A stretch of DNA of 64,000 nt from Musa acuminata AAA Group (taxonomy: Eukaryota; Streptophyta; Magnoliopsida; Zingiberales; Musaceae), in the NCBI RefSeq assembly GCF_036884655.1, contig NC_088335.1, forward strand, positions 42,709,501-42,773,500, read 5' to 3'. The notes under the pieces are model-generated. The model had not been told where the DNA came from. It did not search any database and was given only the letters and a program-made list of their open reading frames with translations. The position numbers and the translations under genes were made by a program. Every line of letters starts with the position of its first letter. The stretch's first letter is position 1. Shown here piece after piece: positions 37,317 through 51,050 of this stretch.

Positions 37317-40300
37317 ATGGCACTGAACGTTCCTCGAGGACTGATCGACCTCAAAGACCGGTGTTGTTGACATACCCGTTCCCGCACTCCAACATCTATT
37401 GACGTGATAAATGGTTTGGAATGGGCTGGCGAATCTTCCTCGATGTTTCTTGCAATCCTTACAGTTGAACAACGTTGTGATCATTACTAATCAGTAATTG
37501 GACCGACGAGTTAATCTGATAGAATGAATAATTAATATAAATATCTAAAATTATACATATATATATGTTTTAAATATGAATAATTATTATCTGAGAATAT
37601 TACAAGAAAGCAACTGAGTCCAAGTCATCAGGTCATTTAAATTAAATCTTTTGTTGTTAACATTCTAAAAAGGTGGAAATGAGTTGTGGAATGACCACAG
37701 CTAAGCACAGTATTTTATAGATTTTTTATACTATAAATTTTGTTTAATTTGGATATATCTCAAAAATAATTATTGTAGGTATAAGGTCTATACACTCTGA
37801 AGCATTTGTGATGTGATTATGATACAAGTCAAAGTCAAACAAATATCAATCTTTTATCTCTTGGAGAGTAATGATGACCTGTTCTAATAAGGTGATAAAT
37901 GGATTGATGTTTTAGATCCTTTTCCTAACGTGGCAAAGTGGACAAGAATTGTCTGTCAATGTATCATATATGTGGGTTTTCCTATTTGTGATTTCAGGTT
38001 CAATTTTTTTTTTAAAATAGACAACTTTCGTTGAATTAGAAAAAACATGTTTGATTATTTGTACATATAAAAAAGTATTTTTTTAGAAAATAAAAATATT
38101 TTTTTAAAAAAAAATCTCTTCTCAAATATTGAATTTTTAGAGTGATTTTTGGATCAATTAAAGAAAGAAGAGTGATTGAGGTATGAGAAAAAGAATCAAC
38201 GGATGATTTCAACATTATTGAAGTTGAGGAGGATCCAAACTTCCATCCATCAAATATAAAATAAAAATAAATTCCATCCTCAACCAATTATTTTCTGATT
38301 AGTTGACTCGTCAATAGAGGTCACTTTTGCTCAATTATATCATTCTAAGTATTCCAATGTACACACTAAGAGTTATGACTAAAGGTGACACAATCAATAT
38401 TGGAATAACATACATCTGGTCATGTCAATAGGGTTTTCATACCCTACTTGACATGTCGTGTTGAGAAGTCTCGTGACGTTCTGAGCGGTTTGATGGGAGA
38501 TGGAATAAAAGTAACGAGTCTAAATCTCAGAAATTAATTTTGTCTTTTGATCATTACTTGATGTCTCATTCTAGCTCAACCCCTTAAGGGGGAACGAGAG
38601 AGGTCACTGTTTACTTGTCTAGCATGAGCATCTTCCTCTCTTTTTTTCTTTTTTTATCTTTATTGATGCATAACTATTAAGAATATTCATTTCTATTTTT
38701 ATTAGATAGGTATAAATAATATTTTGATAGAACGCTTCTATTTATCGACTTCTACTAAATTATTTTCATATCATATGACGAGGCAATATTAAAGAAATGC
38801 TTAATATATAAGGGAGTTGGGTAAGGATAGATAATAAATAAGAAAATAAAATAGAGAGAGAAAATAAGAAAAATCTAATTTATAAAAATATTAATTTAAG
38901 GAGGAGGACTTTGAAATAATCTTTTGACTTACCTTGTTGAAATATATGAGTCTTTATTGTGAATAATTTATTTATTCCAAAATAGATGATAGTTTTAGAC
39001 TTATTCCAAATCTTTCGATTTAAGAAAAAATTGTATTCTTGAATCACTCATACATTTTGTAAAAAATAAGACTCTTATCATGATCCCATTATAATTCTTG
39101 GTTTTTTTACATAGGTCACAGAAACACAAAAAAAAGTAACTAATAAAGATGAAAATTAAATTACCTCAAAAAATGATTCAATATGTTTCATTTGGTCATC
39201 TTTTGATAAAATAAACTTCTAAAATTGTATTATAAAATAATATTTCTTCTTTATATATCATGTTCTTCCTTTCTTATAAGATGATAATTCATACTATTTT
39301 TTTCTTTTATCTATTTATTTTTCTTATTTATTAACAATCTTGAAAATAAAATCATGAATATGTAGGATATTATCATATGACAATTGGAATATATCAATTG
39401 AACTCACTATCAATCCAAATGATTTGTGTCGATCTTTTTTTCTTTTTACATTTGTGAAATGTGACTTGTGGAATCCAAATGCACTAATAAATTATGGATT
39501 GAATCAATTATAAATTTGAGGTTCTCACACACCAACATTTATGGTGTGGCTACGAATTAAGTCATAACATGATAACGTGATGAATGCGAACAAGATTGAT
39601 GAATCTTCCTCGTAATTCTTTGAATTTTAATTGGGATGTGAAATACAATAATGGATGTCTCCTGATTAGTTATTATAGATATGAGGTCTTTCCACTCCGA
39701 AATATATTTTATGTGGCTATGATGAAAGTCAAATTCAAGTAGATATCTATCTTTGTCTGATGAAATGTTTGATGATGCATTTATGGTGTGGATTGATTTA
39801 TTGAATCCTTTTCCGTTGATTTATCTTCCTATCGTACCTTGTCAAGTGGACAAAAAATATTATTATTATCCCTGTATCTTTCCTATGTGTACTTTCATGT
39901 TCAATTACTTTTTACTTATATACAAAGAAGTAATATTAAAAAAAATACTTTTATGGTGTGGATTGATTCACTCTATCCCATAATTTTTATTAATTAAAAA
40001 AAGATTGAGATATGAGAAAAAGAAAACAGCATATGCTTCCAATATATAAGTTGGGAATGATCCAAACGTACATCCTCCGGTGGTTTGAAGGGGACAGAGT
40101 GAAAGGACGAGTCTTCATGCAAATAAGTCTCAGAGGTTGATATCATCTATGGATCCTTTCTTGATGTCTTATTCTAACTCACCCGGTCAAGGGGGGAAAG
40201 AGAGAGGTGACTGTCTGGTTGCCTAGCATTCGGATCTTTCTCTCTCTTTCCTTTTGTTTGTCTTTTCTTTATCTTCTTTAATACATATATTTGTTTCTAT

Positions 40301-41800
40301 TTTTGTTGGATATGCATAAATAATATTTTGATAGGACCCTACAATTCATCAAATAAGAGGAGGGCTTTGATTGTTGGACAGTGCAACTCCTTCCACAACC
40401 ACAGCAAGATCATCTCTTTGCTTCAAGTTGCAATCGGACACCCGATAGACCAATTCGTTTGCATCCAAAGCAAGTCAAGGGAAGATTCTCATAGGCCACC
40501 GATCGAAATCCACAGTAAATGGAGATGAGAGATCAATCTCCACATACCTCTGGACAAATTTCCTACGTTCAAATTTCAATGATCTATCATCGATCTCGAT
40601 CCCTTTGCCCAACATAAAGGGATTTGAGACATCATAATAGGTCTGTTGTCAGTTGGATTTGGAGAGGAGAGGAGAGGAAGGCAAAGGATAGTCTTAAGCT
40701 TAACTCCAAGTCTTCGGCTTAAGGAAAAATTATGCAATCTTCTTTTTATTTATTTCCTCCCGTCTTCCTTTCTTATAAACAATCTAAAAAATTAACTACA
40801 TGATTACAAAGGATATTGTCATATGGCATTTTGAATATATTAATCAAATTTGAACTCGAGTTCATCATTAATCTAAAGTGATTGACGTCGGTCTTTTTTT
40901 TAGTATGTCTGTGAAATATGATTTCTATTATTATAGCTTAAACTTTTTAGTATGAGTTCTCTTCAAGAGGATCTCTATTATCGCATGAGCTCTCAACTCA
41001 TATATGGCTTAATCTAGTCAATTATTATTATCTATATGTGCTCCGAATATTTTGAAGGTGTGGTTAGGATGAAAGTTTAAAGTCAATATCAATCAAGCTT
41101 AAACATCTTGGGTCCTCTGATAATATTTAAGGAGAGTTGGAGTTTAGTGAGGTGATGAACGGATGGAACAGAAGATGCCAACCTTATGGGAAAATGTAAA
41201 GTCTTAGATACTCAACCGATGATCTGTCCCAATAGACATTTGAACATAGAAATTTTGTATAAAGTGGATTAGTTTAGATATTTTATTATGTAATCAATTT
41301 AAATAAGTATTTTTTTTTCTTAATTGGGATGTGAAACATGATTGTGGATATATTCCAAGATTAGTTATTATGGGTATGAGGTCTTTTTATTCTAAAGCAT
41401 TTGTGGTGTAGTTATAATGAAAGTTAACGTGAAGCATATATCTATCTTTTTCTAATGAAATATTTGATGATACATTTGTGGTGTGGATTAGTTTATTGAA
41501 TCCTCTTCCATTGATTTATCTTCTTAACGTATCTTGTCATTTGGACAAGAAATTTTATTGCTACACCTGCAATTTTTTTCCTATATGTACTTTCATGTTC
41601 AATTAAATTTTATTAATACTAAAAAATAATTTTATTATCGATAGTACCCTTTAGCACACACAGATGGAACCAAATGGAACCACCAATAATAATCTTTTCT
41701 CATATATTTAATCATCTTCAGGTTAAGTTTTTTATTTTTGATAACTTGATCGATGAATTGTTCAGTCAAAATGAGTCCTTTTCGTTCAATTATTTTTTTC
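37317..41800. other. Intergenic block upstream of RLP-C
   Basis: Non-coding DNA paralogous to the blocks upstream of RLP-A and RLP-B, with the same landmarks in order. The large AT and AAT microsatellites are reduced here (only CCAATAATAATC near 41684). A stretch at 40483-40560 matches 13851-13930. No gene, RNA or complete transposon is seen. Confidence 0.6.
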
Positions 41801-43812
41801 TAAGAGATAATTGGTGAAGATAGATTTGATCTTGGAATCTTGTTATCAATGGTCACTTAGATTAGCTAATATTTTCTAAGAATATTGACATTTTGAATAC
41901 TCAACAATTGGTAAGTAGATCTTCTCACTTTTCAATCCTCTATTTATCGGATGATTCTAATTCAGAAACAAGTTGGTGAGGTCTTCATGTGCATGCAGAT
42001 GCTAACTGTTCCATCATATTCCATTAGGAGTACTTCTCATTCTTTTCGATGAGTTCAAGAACGTGCACTTCACACGAATGTAGATTAAATACATCGCAAG
42101 ATGAGTTAGATTAAGAGTCGACAAGTGACTGCTTCCTTCTGTAAAATAGTGGGAAGTGATGAGTTCAGATCATTTTCTAGTTCATGGCCTCTGCACTGCG
42201 AGGAGCAGCAGGAAAGAACAGCAGAGAAGACACTGCTGATTCCGAAATGCTTATACTGTGATGCCTCAACACAAAGATATAAGTCGGACAAATTGTTTTA
42301 TCTCATGAGAACAAGAAACACTTGAGCTTTTCTTGTCGTCCAACCATGAACAAATGCCATTTGTACCCAATCAGTGTACAAGAAAATGATCAATTGCTCG
42401 CAATTCATTTAGTGTTATTGCATTTCACGGACCATTCTTACTTAAGTGCCAATCTGTCATCTTTCATGGTCATTCATGATCATTGATACAGGATAGTGAA
42501 GTCAGCAAAAAGATGATGTCTTCTTCAATGGTAGGAAAAGGAGAAAGCAATTACATCACAGGCCTCCTATAATCGACAAGCACTGTTGTTGCAGGGGGAG
42601 GAATGGCATCTGAATAGTTCAATCTTATCATTCATTTTTATATATTCCAAAGAATCCTAGTTTAACATGAACCTTTTAGTTGGGAATTTGAGATACCAAT
42701 CAGATGCAAACAGCTGAATTCAATCACTGTTCTGGTGATGTCGAATCCTCCTAAGATGTTCTTTAATTAAAGTAGAACTCGCATAACTTTTGCAAAAGAA
42801 TAGGTTAAACAATATAAGAGTATAGCTTCACATTGTGTTAATTAATTATTATGACAAATTCTGGTTGTCGTAAGCTTGATGTCAGAAACGAGTGGATTCA
42901 ATATGATCCTATAAAAATTATATCAAGGACATGCTCGACAAAGGTCCATCTGTTACTTTAGTTTCAAGGAAAAAAAAGCATTATGTATACAAATTATTCC
43001 ATAAAGTTTTAGAAATGTACTTCGGATCATTTTTTCATTGGGAGTTTCCAAAATTATAGAGTTACGTGGGGAGTTAACTATAAAAGCATTTATATGAAAT
43101 CATATGTCGATCATGGAAAGATTTATCGACTATTAGCGTCGGTGTGGTGCTCAACATGTGACGAACTAATAAGTTATCTGATGGGTGAGGATATGATGTC
43201 GAATTCTCCATGTGTCGGATCCCTTAATCACTAATAATCCAGCTGAACTTAAGATGAATGTGAGATTGTTGGAGCTATAACTCAATTCTTGGGCTTGCAG
43301 GTAAGTTATTGTGGGGGTACTCATAATCAAGAAATGTCACTGTTATGTTCCTATGGCAAAGACATTGAATCTTTTGCGGCGCATTGAACTCATTGCAAAT
43401 AATTCATCAGAACATTCCAAATGTGCCTTCACATAGACATTAAGATAGATATAGAAAATGGATCGATCGACACATTAAAGAGACAACAGTCGCTGCAGAG
43501 GACAAGCAGCTCGTGCATTTGCTTTGGAGTCATTCCTTTTGGGTTGCCACAGAGCACATGGGATCCATGAGGGACAAGAAACAGATGATAACATACAATG
43601 TTTCTGACAATGATGATGATAGAGATATGGTTAAGACAATGACAATACTAGAATACAACTTCCAGCTCTACAAGAATCTGATAGAAGAAATAGCAAGCAT
43701 TCAATCTTTACTTTTCTTCAAGGAATTGAGAAGAGCAAGTATGAAGTTTCTTTATTTCTCTATAGTCTTCATAATGCCAAAAGCTTTCAAATGGAATGAA
43801 CAAAAAGTCACT
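41801..43812. other. Gene-free stretch between the RLP cluster and the MYB gene
   Basis: Homology to the RLP units ends near 41.8 kb. The sequence becomes less AT-extreme. I see no supportable gene; the open frame at 43513-43878 on the plus strand runs into the antisense of the MYB 3' end and looks incidental. The last few hundred bases probably include the MYB 3' untranslated region. Confidence 0.5.
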
Positions 43813-44920
43813 CTAGAAGAAGTCCACATTGAATTCACTTGCCAATGCACCTCGAGGGACATTGAAGCATGTCCCTGAGAGATCATGAGACAATGAGATC
43901 AATGGATAGGTGTTGTAATCTTCAGAACTCTCCATATCTTGCTTCTCTTGCCAAGAACTATACCTTTGTTCATGAGACTCCACACCATTAATCTGCACAT
44001 GAGTTGGTGCTTCCACCTTCTCAGCAGATGCCCAATTCAAGGCTTCAATTCCAAGCACATTGTTCATCTCAGATCCAATGCTGCAGTTCCAGTTACAGCT
44101 GTTGCTTGAGCTCTCTCCATAGCCAAACTTCTCTGTAACATACAACGCACTGCTATAGTCACATAATCCTTCCTTCTGTCCTAATGGTTCTAAAGTTTGA
44201 TGGATTTGGTTGTAGATATTCACATTATCCTCTGCTACTGAATCCAAACATGTCTGGATTTCGACCAGTGGGAAGGTATCAAAGACTGGTTTTGTCGGCA
44301 ACTCCTCGGATGTAGCACCAGTGTTTGAGCAGTACATTCTGGTCTCATCTTCTTCTGCTTTTATCTCATTCAGTGGCTTATGACTGCTCGGGTCGATTCC
44401 TCTCTGTCGAAGCTTCTTCTTGAGACACGAGTTCCAGAAGTTCTTGATTTCATTATCTGTTCTCCCCGGCAACTGCGACGCAATTTGAGACCACCTGCAA
44501 CCACAAATCATGAGAAAGATCGACACTGCGAGCTTCTTAGAGAATCTCCCCAGGCTTGGCTGTCACCTGTTGCCCAGAATTGCATGCAGGCTTATGATCA
44601 AATCCTCTTCGTTCTGGGAGAAGCTGCCTCGTTTAAGGTCCGGTCTCAGGTAATTAATCCACCTGAGCCTGCAACTCTTCCCACAGCGCTGCAATCCTGC
44701 GAGAAGAAGATGAGTCTCTGAATCAAGTTGATGAATTCAGAGGATAGCAAAGGAAAAGATCAGAAACAAGGAAGAGTTATAGAATGCCTGATAGTTTCGG
44801 GACAGAGCTCCAACAGCCAACACCATATCTGATGATGTGGTTGTAAAGCTTCTCGTCTTCCTCAGGAGACCACAAGCCTTTCCTTATCTTCTGCTTGAGA
44901 CAGCAAGAATGCCGTCCCAT
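43813..44920 (-). CDS. R2R3-MYB transcription factor (subgroup 13-like)
   Basis: A nuclear DNA-binding transcription factor of 314 residues. Exons: 44788-44920, 44567-44696, 43813-44494 (133, 130 and 682 nt; introns 91 and 72 nt). Start [11 protein letters not shown] is the conserved family start; an in-frame ATG at 45193 lies in a CT-rich leader. R2 has W17, W37 and W57; R3 has F70, W89 and W108. The R3 repeat has D76-L77 but S80 where bHLH-binding MYBs need R/K, so a bHLH partner is not expected. The [18 protein letters not shown] region after R3 resembles MYB86/MYB55/MYB61, the subgroup linked to lignin and stomatal traits. Exon junctions are at the usual R2R3 positions. Intron 1 starts GC instead of GT (44787-44786); intron 2 is GT-AG. 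The C-terminus ends SEFNVDFF. Family assignment is firm, subgroup is likely. Confidence 0.93.
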
Positions 44921-47900
44921 TGTTGTGGATGCGGTCTGCTTGAGGTTCAATGTCAGATGAAGCAGAGGGGGAAGAGAGGGAGGGAGAATCAAAAACAGAC
45001 ACAGAAAGAGAGAGAAGGAAGAAGAGGAAGGTGAAGAAATCCAGTGAGTCCTAAGCAAGTCTCTGGTGTTCTTGCACTGCAATGGATTGGGATTTAAGAT
45101 AACATCAGTGGTAGGAAGTAGGAAGGAAGAGGGTGAATAAAAAATTCTCAAAGGATGCTGGTGATCTATGAGAGAAGCTTCAGTTAGGAGCAATGACTGT
45201 GAAGCTTCACTAACCTGTACAATTTTTTCTCAATGACAAGAAAATAATGATAGAGAATTCTTCTACACCATAAAATTCATCTAAATCAATTGAAGCATTC
45301 ATTTCACTGATGATCACTGTGATACATTGTTTACAGGATACAGTGATACCAACTTTCTTTTCTGGTCTTTAAGAAAAGCAAAGATAGTGTCAGGTTCCAC
45401 AAGTCAAATGCTACAGCATCTTGCAACTGAGTGTTCCCTTTCCTCTGAGATTTCCCTATGATCTCACCAAATTGACCTGATCTTGGTGGCTATTTCTGGT
45501 CTCTAAATGACTATGTAACCACTGAAAATTACATCTAGCAGGAAAACACACCTCCATGCATCAGTTCTAGTGACACTACTGAAATTAACAAGTATCAGAA
45601 GAGCAGACAAATGTCATCCATGTGAATACAAACATAACAATCTGAACATACTGATTTCAATTGAAACCTGCAATGCTGAATTTGTTCATCTTTTTTCCAG
45701 GCTTGCTCAGGGAGAAAATTAAGATTAGTAGGGCTTAGAATTGAATAAGATGATCTACCAACAGTTATTATACTTTTGAACAGTGTAAGGATTAGCAGAG
45801 GTATAAAGCTTAGGAATCACTGTAATTGGTGGTCCATTGAAGTCCTCAACTGGCTTCTTTGAGGATGAAAGGTCATTGTACACCTGTTCTGAGAATCCAA
45901 TGAATCATGCTGATTTCCCTATTTGATGATAGCACACAAAATGTAGCCATCTCATCATCTTTGGTTGTGACAGGGAGAAATTTTATTTCTGGTCTGTCTT
46001 ATGGCCTTGAATGTGACTGTGTTAGGAGCCATTCCAACATAGCAATTATATTTCCATGTTGTGCATGTTATAAGTTGATTAAATGTTTAAGCAACACACA
46101 TTACTCTGATTAATTCAGATCACCTGCCAAATCTTCTAGACACATTATCTCAGTCATGTCCCTTTCCTTTATAAATAATCTTGGTGATTATTCACCAACC
46201 ACTACAGTTCTTGGGCAAATTATGTGCATGCACTGAGACCAGTGTTGTGATAGAAATGAATCAAAGATGTATTTGCAAGTAACCACTGAAGATGTCATGA
46301 TTGTTTGATTGATATCGGATTATTGTGCTAAAGAAGTTTCTTCTTTAGTGACATATTTTGAGTAGACAATGAAGAAATTTACACAGCCAACATGTTTCTG
46401 CACTCTGATCAAAAGATTTCAATTCAAACAATTTTGTCCAGTTGCAATTCCTGTAGTTGACTGGAGGCATTCACTCAGAGAGAAACAATGTTGCTAATTT
46501 TTCTGTGCCAAATGAACTACATCACCACAACATATCATCCACCACAGATGAGTAGAGCTCCTTCTGTGCTTCCATTTTCTATGTGAAGTTTCTTAGATGT
46601 GGACTAGAAGAGCTTCCATCTCACGTGAGATTGGCTTGTTTGCGTGCCTCCTTAGAGACGGAAACATCATAGTGGCTCCTCTTTCAAGTCACAAAAACCA
46701 GAGCAAAGGAGACAACATTGAGACAAAGGCAAGCCATTATTATATCTTCTTTCCTTAGTTATTTAGAGCTTATGGTCTGTTATGAGGTGGAGTAGGTTCT
46801 ACTTGTCCTAATATTAAGGTGCATGATTAGTTTGCTAGCCCACACTGTTAACTCATCAAACAATATGTCAATTAGATGCATGTAGCTCAACACAACAGCT
46901 AATTACTGCATTGGCACTATTAGCAGGACAACTCACCAATTTTGACATGGATGTACACAATGATCTCTAGATCTGTTGATCATGACCAGCAGTTTACTCT
47001 TCCAAGTTCCTGAAGAAATCAGTCATGCAGCTTTAAGTGTCAAACAGTCAAAAATCATTGCTCTTTTGGACTAGAGATTGAACTTTGTAATCTGTGCTCA
47101 TAGGTGGCTTCTATCATTACTGAAAAGGTAGATAGATATGGATGCAGATGGATTGGTTTTTGACCTTGTTTTGCCGACTAGAGATGCCTCTCTGGCTCTC
47201 CAAATCCTATTTTCCATCATTGAAGATGAGATTGGGTAATTTGGATGAAAAGATTAGGAAGATCTTGCTTGCTAGTTGTTTCCCAATACTAGCTTTCTGC
47301 AAGCTTAGCAAGAAGCAAGAATCATTTGTCTTCTTCTTTAAGGAAATTTATGCACTGTTCTTCACTTTCTCTGGTGTGAGCTGACCATGGAAAGAGAAAG
47401 ATATGTGATGAAAGAGTGAGGATTCATGAGATATTTCCCACCAACACCTGCCACTTTCCACTTGGTTTCACCAGATCATCTCCATGACTAACTGTAATCC
47501 ACTTGCACATATATTTTACAGCTCCTTAACCTTTTGTTTTCCTACCTCCACTAGAGACATGGAAAACGAACTCATCAATTATGGTGTGGAGACAACCGAT
47601 CACCATCAAATCAATTCCTCATTGATGGCAGTGATCATCTACAGACTGACCCCTAACTCCTGTGATATCTTTTTTGCTCGTCAGTGGCACTGTTTGAAAT
47701 GGTTGGTATCTTTTTCTAGGAAAAAACCAAGAACAGTCAGAATCGGATACATTGATCTTTATCATCAAGCAATAGCTCTAGTTAAATTAGGAACATTCAA
47801 ATCCCTGTTTATTATTTTTGATGGTCTTTTATAGTCTGCTTTTTCCTCTTTCATATTACAAAATCTGATCATGTCACGGCATCTTTTCTCAAGGGAGAAA

Positions 47901-50900
47901 ACATCGTAAAGGCCAAAATTTCCAGTCAGGTAGCAAGAGTTGGCTGCTTGATTGAACATATCTGATGACCTTTTCTTCATACGCAGCTGGAGTTGCTAGT
48001 GTCTAAAAGAAAACATGATGATCATTTTCCCTGCTAATGTCTTCATGTGCGACTGGAGGAGCTTCAATCCATCATCACTGATTGTTCTGATGCAACAGTC
48101 ACAGAGAAAGGGATATCATGAAGTGTATCAGATGATCATAAGAAGAGAACAATCTGCATAATTTTTTTACACAGAACAGTGCCTTACAAGCGGTAGAAAT
48201 ATACTTCAAATGTTTTAAGAAAGAGATTAATCGGTTTTTAGCTAAAATTTCAGAGCAATTGGTTGCCTACTTGCAATAAATTTTGTTGGAAGCTGCGCAG
48301 GGTGTCCATGTCAATCCATTGCTGAAATCAACTACAAAGATTGGATTAAAATGCCATCAGAAATCAGTCAATTTTGAGCAGTGACTAATAATCATGGACA
48401 TGAGACTTGAGAAGTACTGCATAATGGCAATAAGGAAAAAGGATTTAGGGATCATTTTTAACTAATTCGATAGTAAATAGAAAGTTAAGCATTTATTGCA
48501 AACGTAACACCAATTAAATTGAGAAAAGCTCACAAGGACCTCATATTCCATAATTTATAAACGATTCTAGAGGTACAATAAATAGAAATGACTACCAACA
48601 CCATAAATTCTAGTCCACAACAAGCCTCTCAGCTGCACTATGTATTGTGAAACTACCTTGATGGACTTCAAGGCCAAGGAGTAATCAGAGATTCATCTTT
48701 ACTTGAGAAAGCCTCAAACAAATACAAGAAACAAATTTTTCTCTATACTTATCTGCTGGATTTGAGATGTATAGGTAGATAATATGTGTTCCTAATTCAT
48801 AATAAACATTGTTTGATCTTGTCATTCCATCGAGAAAAATGTAATGTTTCAAAGTATCGGTGGCTAAAATCTTTACCAAAATTTTTTTTTTTTAGTTTTT
48901 CTCCATTTTTGTCTAAGAAAGAACATATAATTTCGTTGTTCTATTCAATATTTTGTTATTAGTATCATTATCATTATTGTTATTGTCTGAGATGCCTATT
49001 CAGAATTTTTTGCTTTCAGATGTTTGTTAATCTAATTTTACAATGTCAATTTTTACATCAACCTAATAAATTGTAATCTTTTGCATTCGGTCAAAATTCC
49101 AATGTTATCTTCATTCTCTGTGTTTAGTGACCATTTGGTTGGCAGTCTTCACTCTTTGGTACTCAAAGGTAGAAGAATCTGTATGATTTCCATCTCATAG
49201 GAGTGTGATCACAGTAACCAACAACAAAGCTTCCCTTTCAAGAAGAGATCATCATCCAAGAATGATTAAGTAAAGGTACAGCTATGTAGTCACATTTTTT
49301 CTTCCTCCACCTTCCATCAAACCTTAGTTCAGTGGTCCTTTCCTGCTTGTCAATACATTGTCTCCTTGTCCCCTGGAAAGTGATGCTTTTTAGCCTTTTT
49401 GCTGTGTTGTCTAAGTGGTCCATCACATTTCACAACCTCCATCACTTCAGCTAACATCAAGAAGGACCAACTTGCCCATCCATATATATATTGCTTCAGT
49501 ATAACAATGTTGCTTTCTCTACCTCCAATCATTTTAGCTGCACGTTTTATGGCAAAAGGTGAGATTTTGTGTGTTCTTGGTGTACATAAGAACTTCAAGA
49601 CTTTTAGGGGCAAAGCTTGGATTTATTAGTCTGTCTCTGAGCAACTAGTAGGCATTATAATTTGATATTCAAAAAGGGATGATTTAATCAATCAATGTTC
49701 ATGCCGACAGTTTGACAATCAAATTTCATATAACTCAATTTAAGTTGTTCCTTAAGGAAAAGGAAGTGCTAACCAAGCTACATCAATACATATTAGAGTC
49801 AAAAGTTCTGAGGATTTAGTAAGATTCTACAAATTAGGTGCCTCAATCACATCATCCATAATGCATTTTCACTCCACCCAACTAAGTAAATTTCATTGTT
49901 TTTTTTTATTTTAGCATTCATAATTCCACAACACTACGAAACCAGGCATCAAAAAATTCATTTTGATTCAGCTATGTTCCATGCTTAAGTTGGCTTTAAA
50001 CGTCTGATCTAGAATAAGACTAAGATACAGAGGAAACTTATTTATTGATCCCATTAGCATCATTCATACTCCTTGTCGATAGGGGATAATTAGTCCTTAT
50101 TCCATACAAACCAGCACATATCAAGTTTCTTTTTTGTTGGGTTCTTTTTAGGGAATAAAGTATCAAGTTAATCAGCCTAAATTATCACTGAAACTTCCAG
50201 ATATTACACTTTCAAATCATCCAAATCTGCAAATATGCCTAACTAATAAATCATAGTGTTTCAACAATCCATCATGTAGAAATGTCTTGTGGTTTGGTAA
50301 TAAATATAACTTTCAGAGACAATCCACATCACCATGTAAGATTGTTATGTAGGGTGAAATTGTTTGGTGGATGAATAGGAAGGTGTCATTATATTATGAT
50401 TGCAGGTGTTCTTCAAAAACTATAGAGCAAATTCTATATAATCATGGCTGTAGAAGATCTCATATTATTTATCATATGCAATTTTTATTTTTTTTAGTCG
50501 GAAGTATTAAATCTCAAATGTAGCACATAACAGTTTGGGGGTCATAATGTTGTGTAACCAATCTAGTTTATTTCTTATTTGAATAAATTTAGTTAGTTTA
50601 GAGATATTTTGTGTATGCCATAAGTTGTCACATGGTAACATTTAGAATATTATTAATTTTGTTTCCTAGATTTATTGTGAAAAAAAAAGGAAATGAATCA
50701 TCAAACACAAGAAAGAAATATTAAAAAAGGATTTATTTGACAAAGCAAATTTAGAAGCTCACTTCTCTAGAAAAAAACCAAAAAAAATAATTAATTAGCA
50801 TTTATATGATTGTATTTTTTCTTACTATTTTTTTATTTGAGGCCCATAAAAAGGACAGATAATGGATCCATGAATTAAGTTGCACAGAGTTGCAAGGTCT

Positions 50901-51050
50901 TTATCCTATGAGGTAATTATTTTCTTTCTTATCCTATTATTTGGGATATTATCTTTTATTTTTTTCTCTTTTCTTGCTTCTTTAAAAAAGAAATACTCTT
51001 TTTTTTTGTTGGAACTTGTCTTACACTAAATTTGATGTCAAATATTTTGA
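44921..51050. other. MYB leader and about 6 kb of gene-free DNA
   Basis: The first 270 bp include a CT-rich 5' leader for the MYB gene. Beyond that I see no conserved frame, tRNA, recognised microRNA or transposon. Frames of 60-116 codons exist, for example 47484-47834, but have no recognisable domains. The stretch can hold MYB regulatory DNA; I cannot point to specific sites. Confidence 0.45.

Noticed and set aside
43513..43878. 121-codon plus-strand frame near the MYB 3' end
   Set aside because: No domain, overlaps the antisense of MYB exon 3, and composition fits chance.
44777..45193. In-frame upstream ATG at 45193 extending the MYB N-terminus by 91 codons
   Set aside because: The extension is CT-rich leader translated as Ser/Leu/Pro-rich sequence; the family starts at MGRHSCC.
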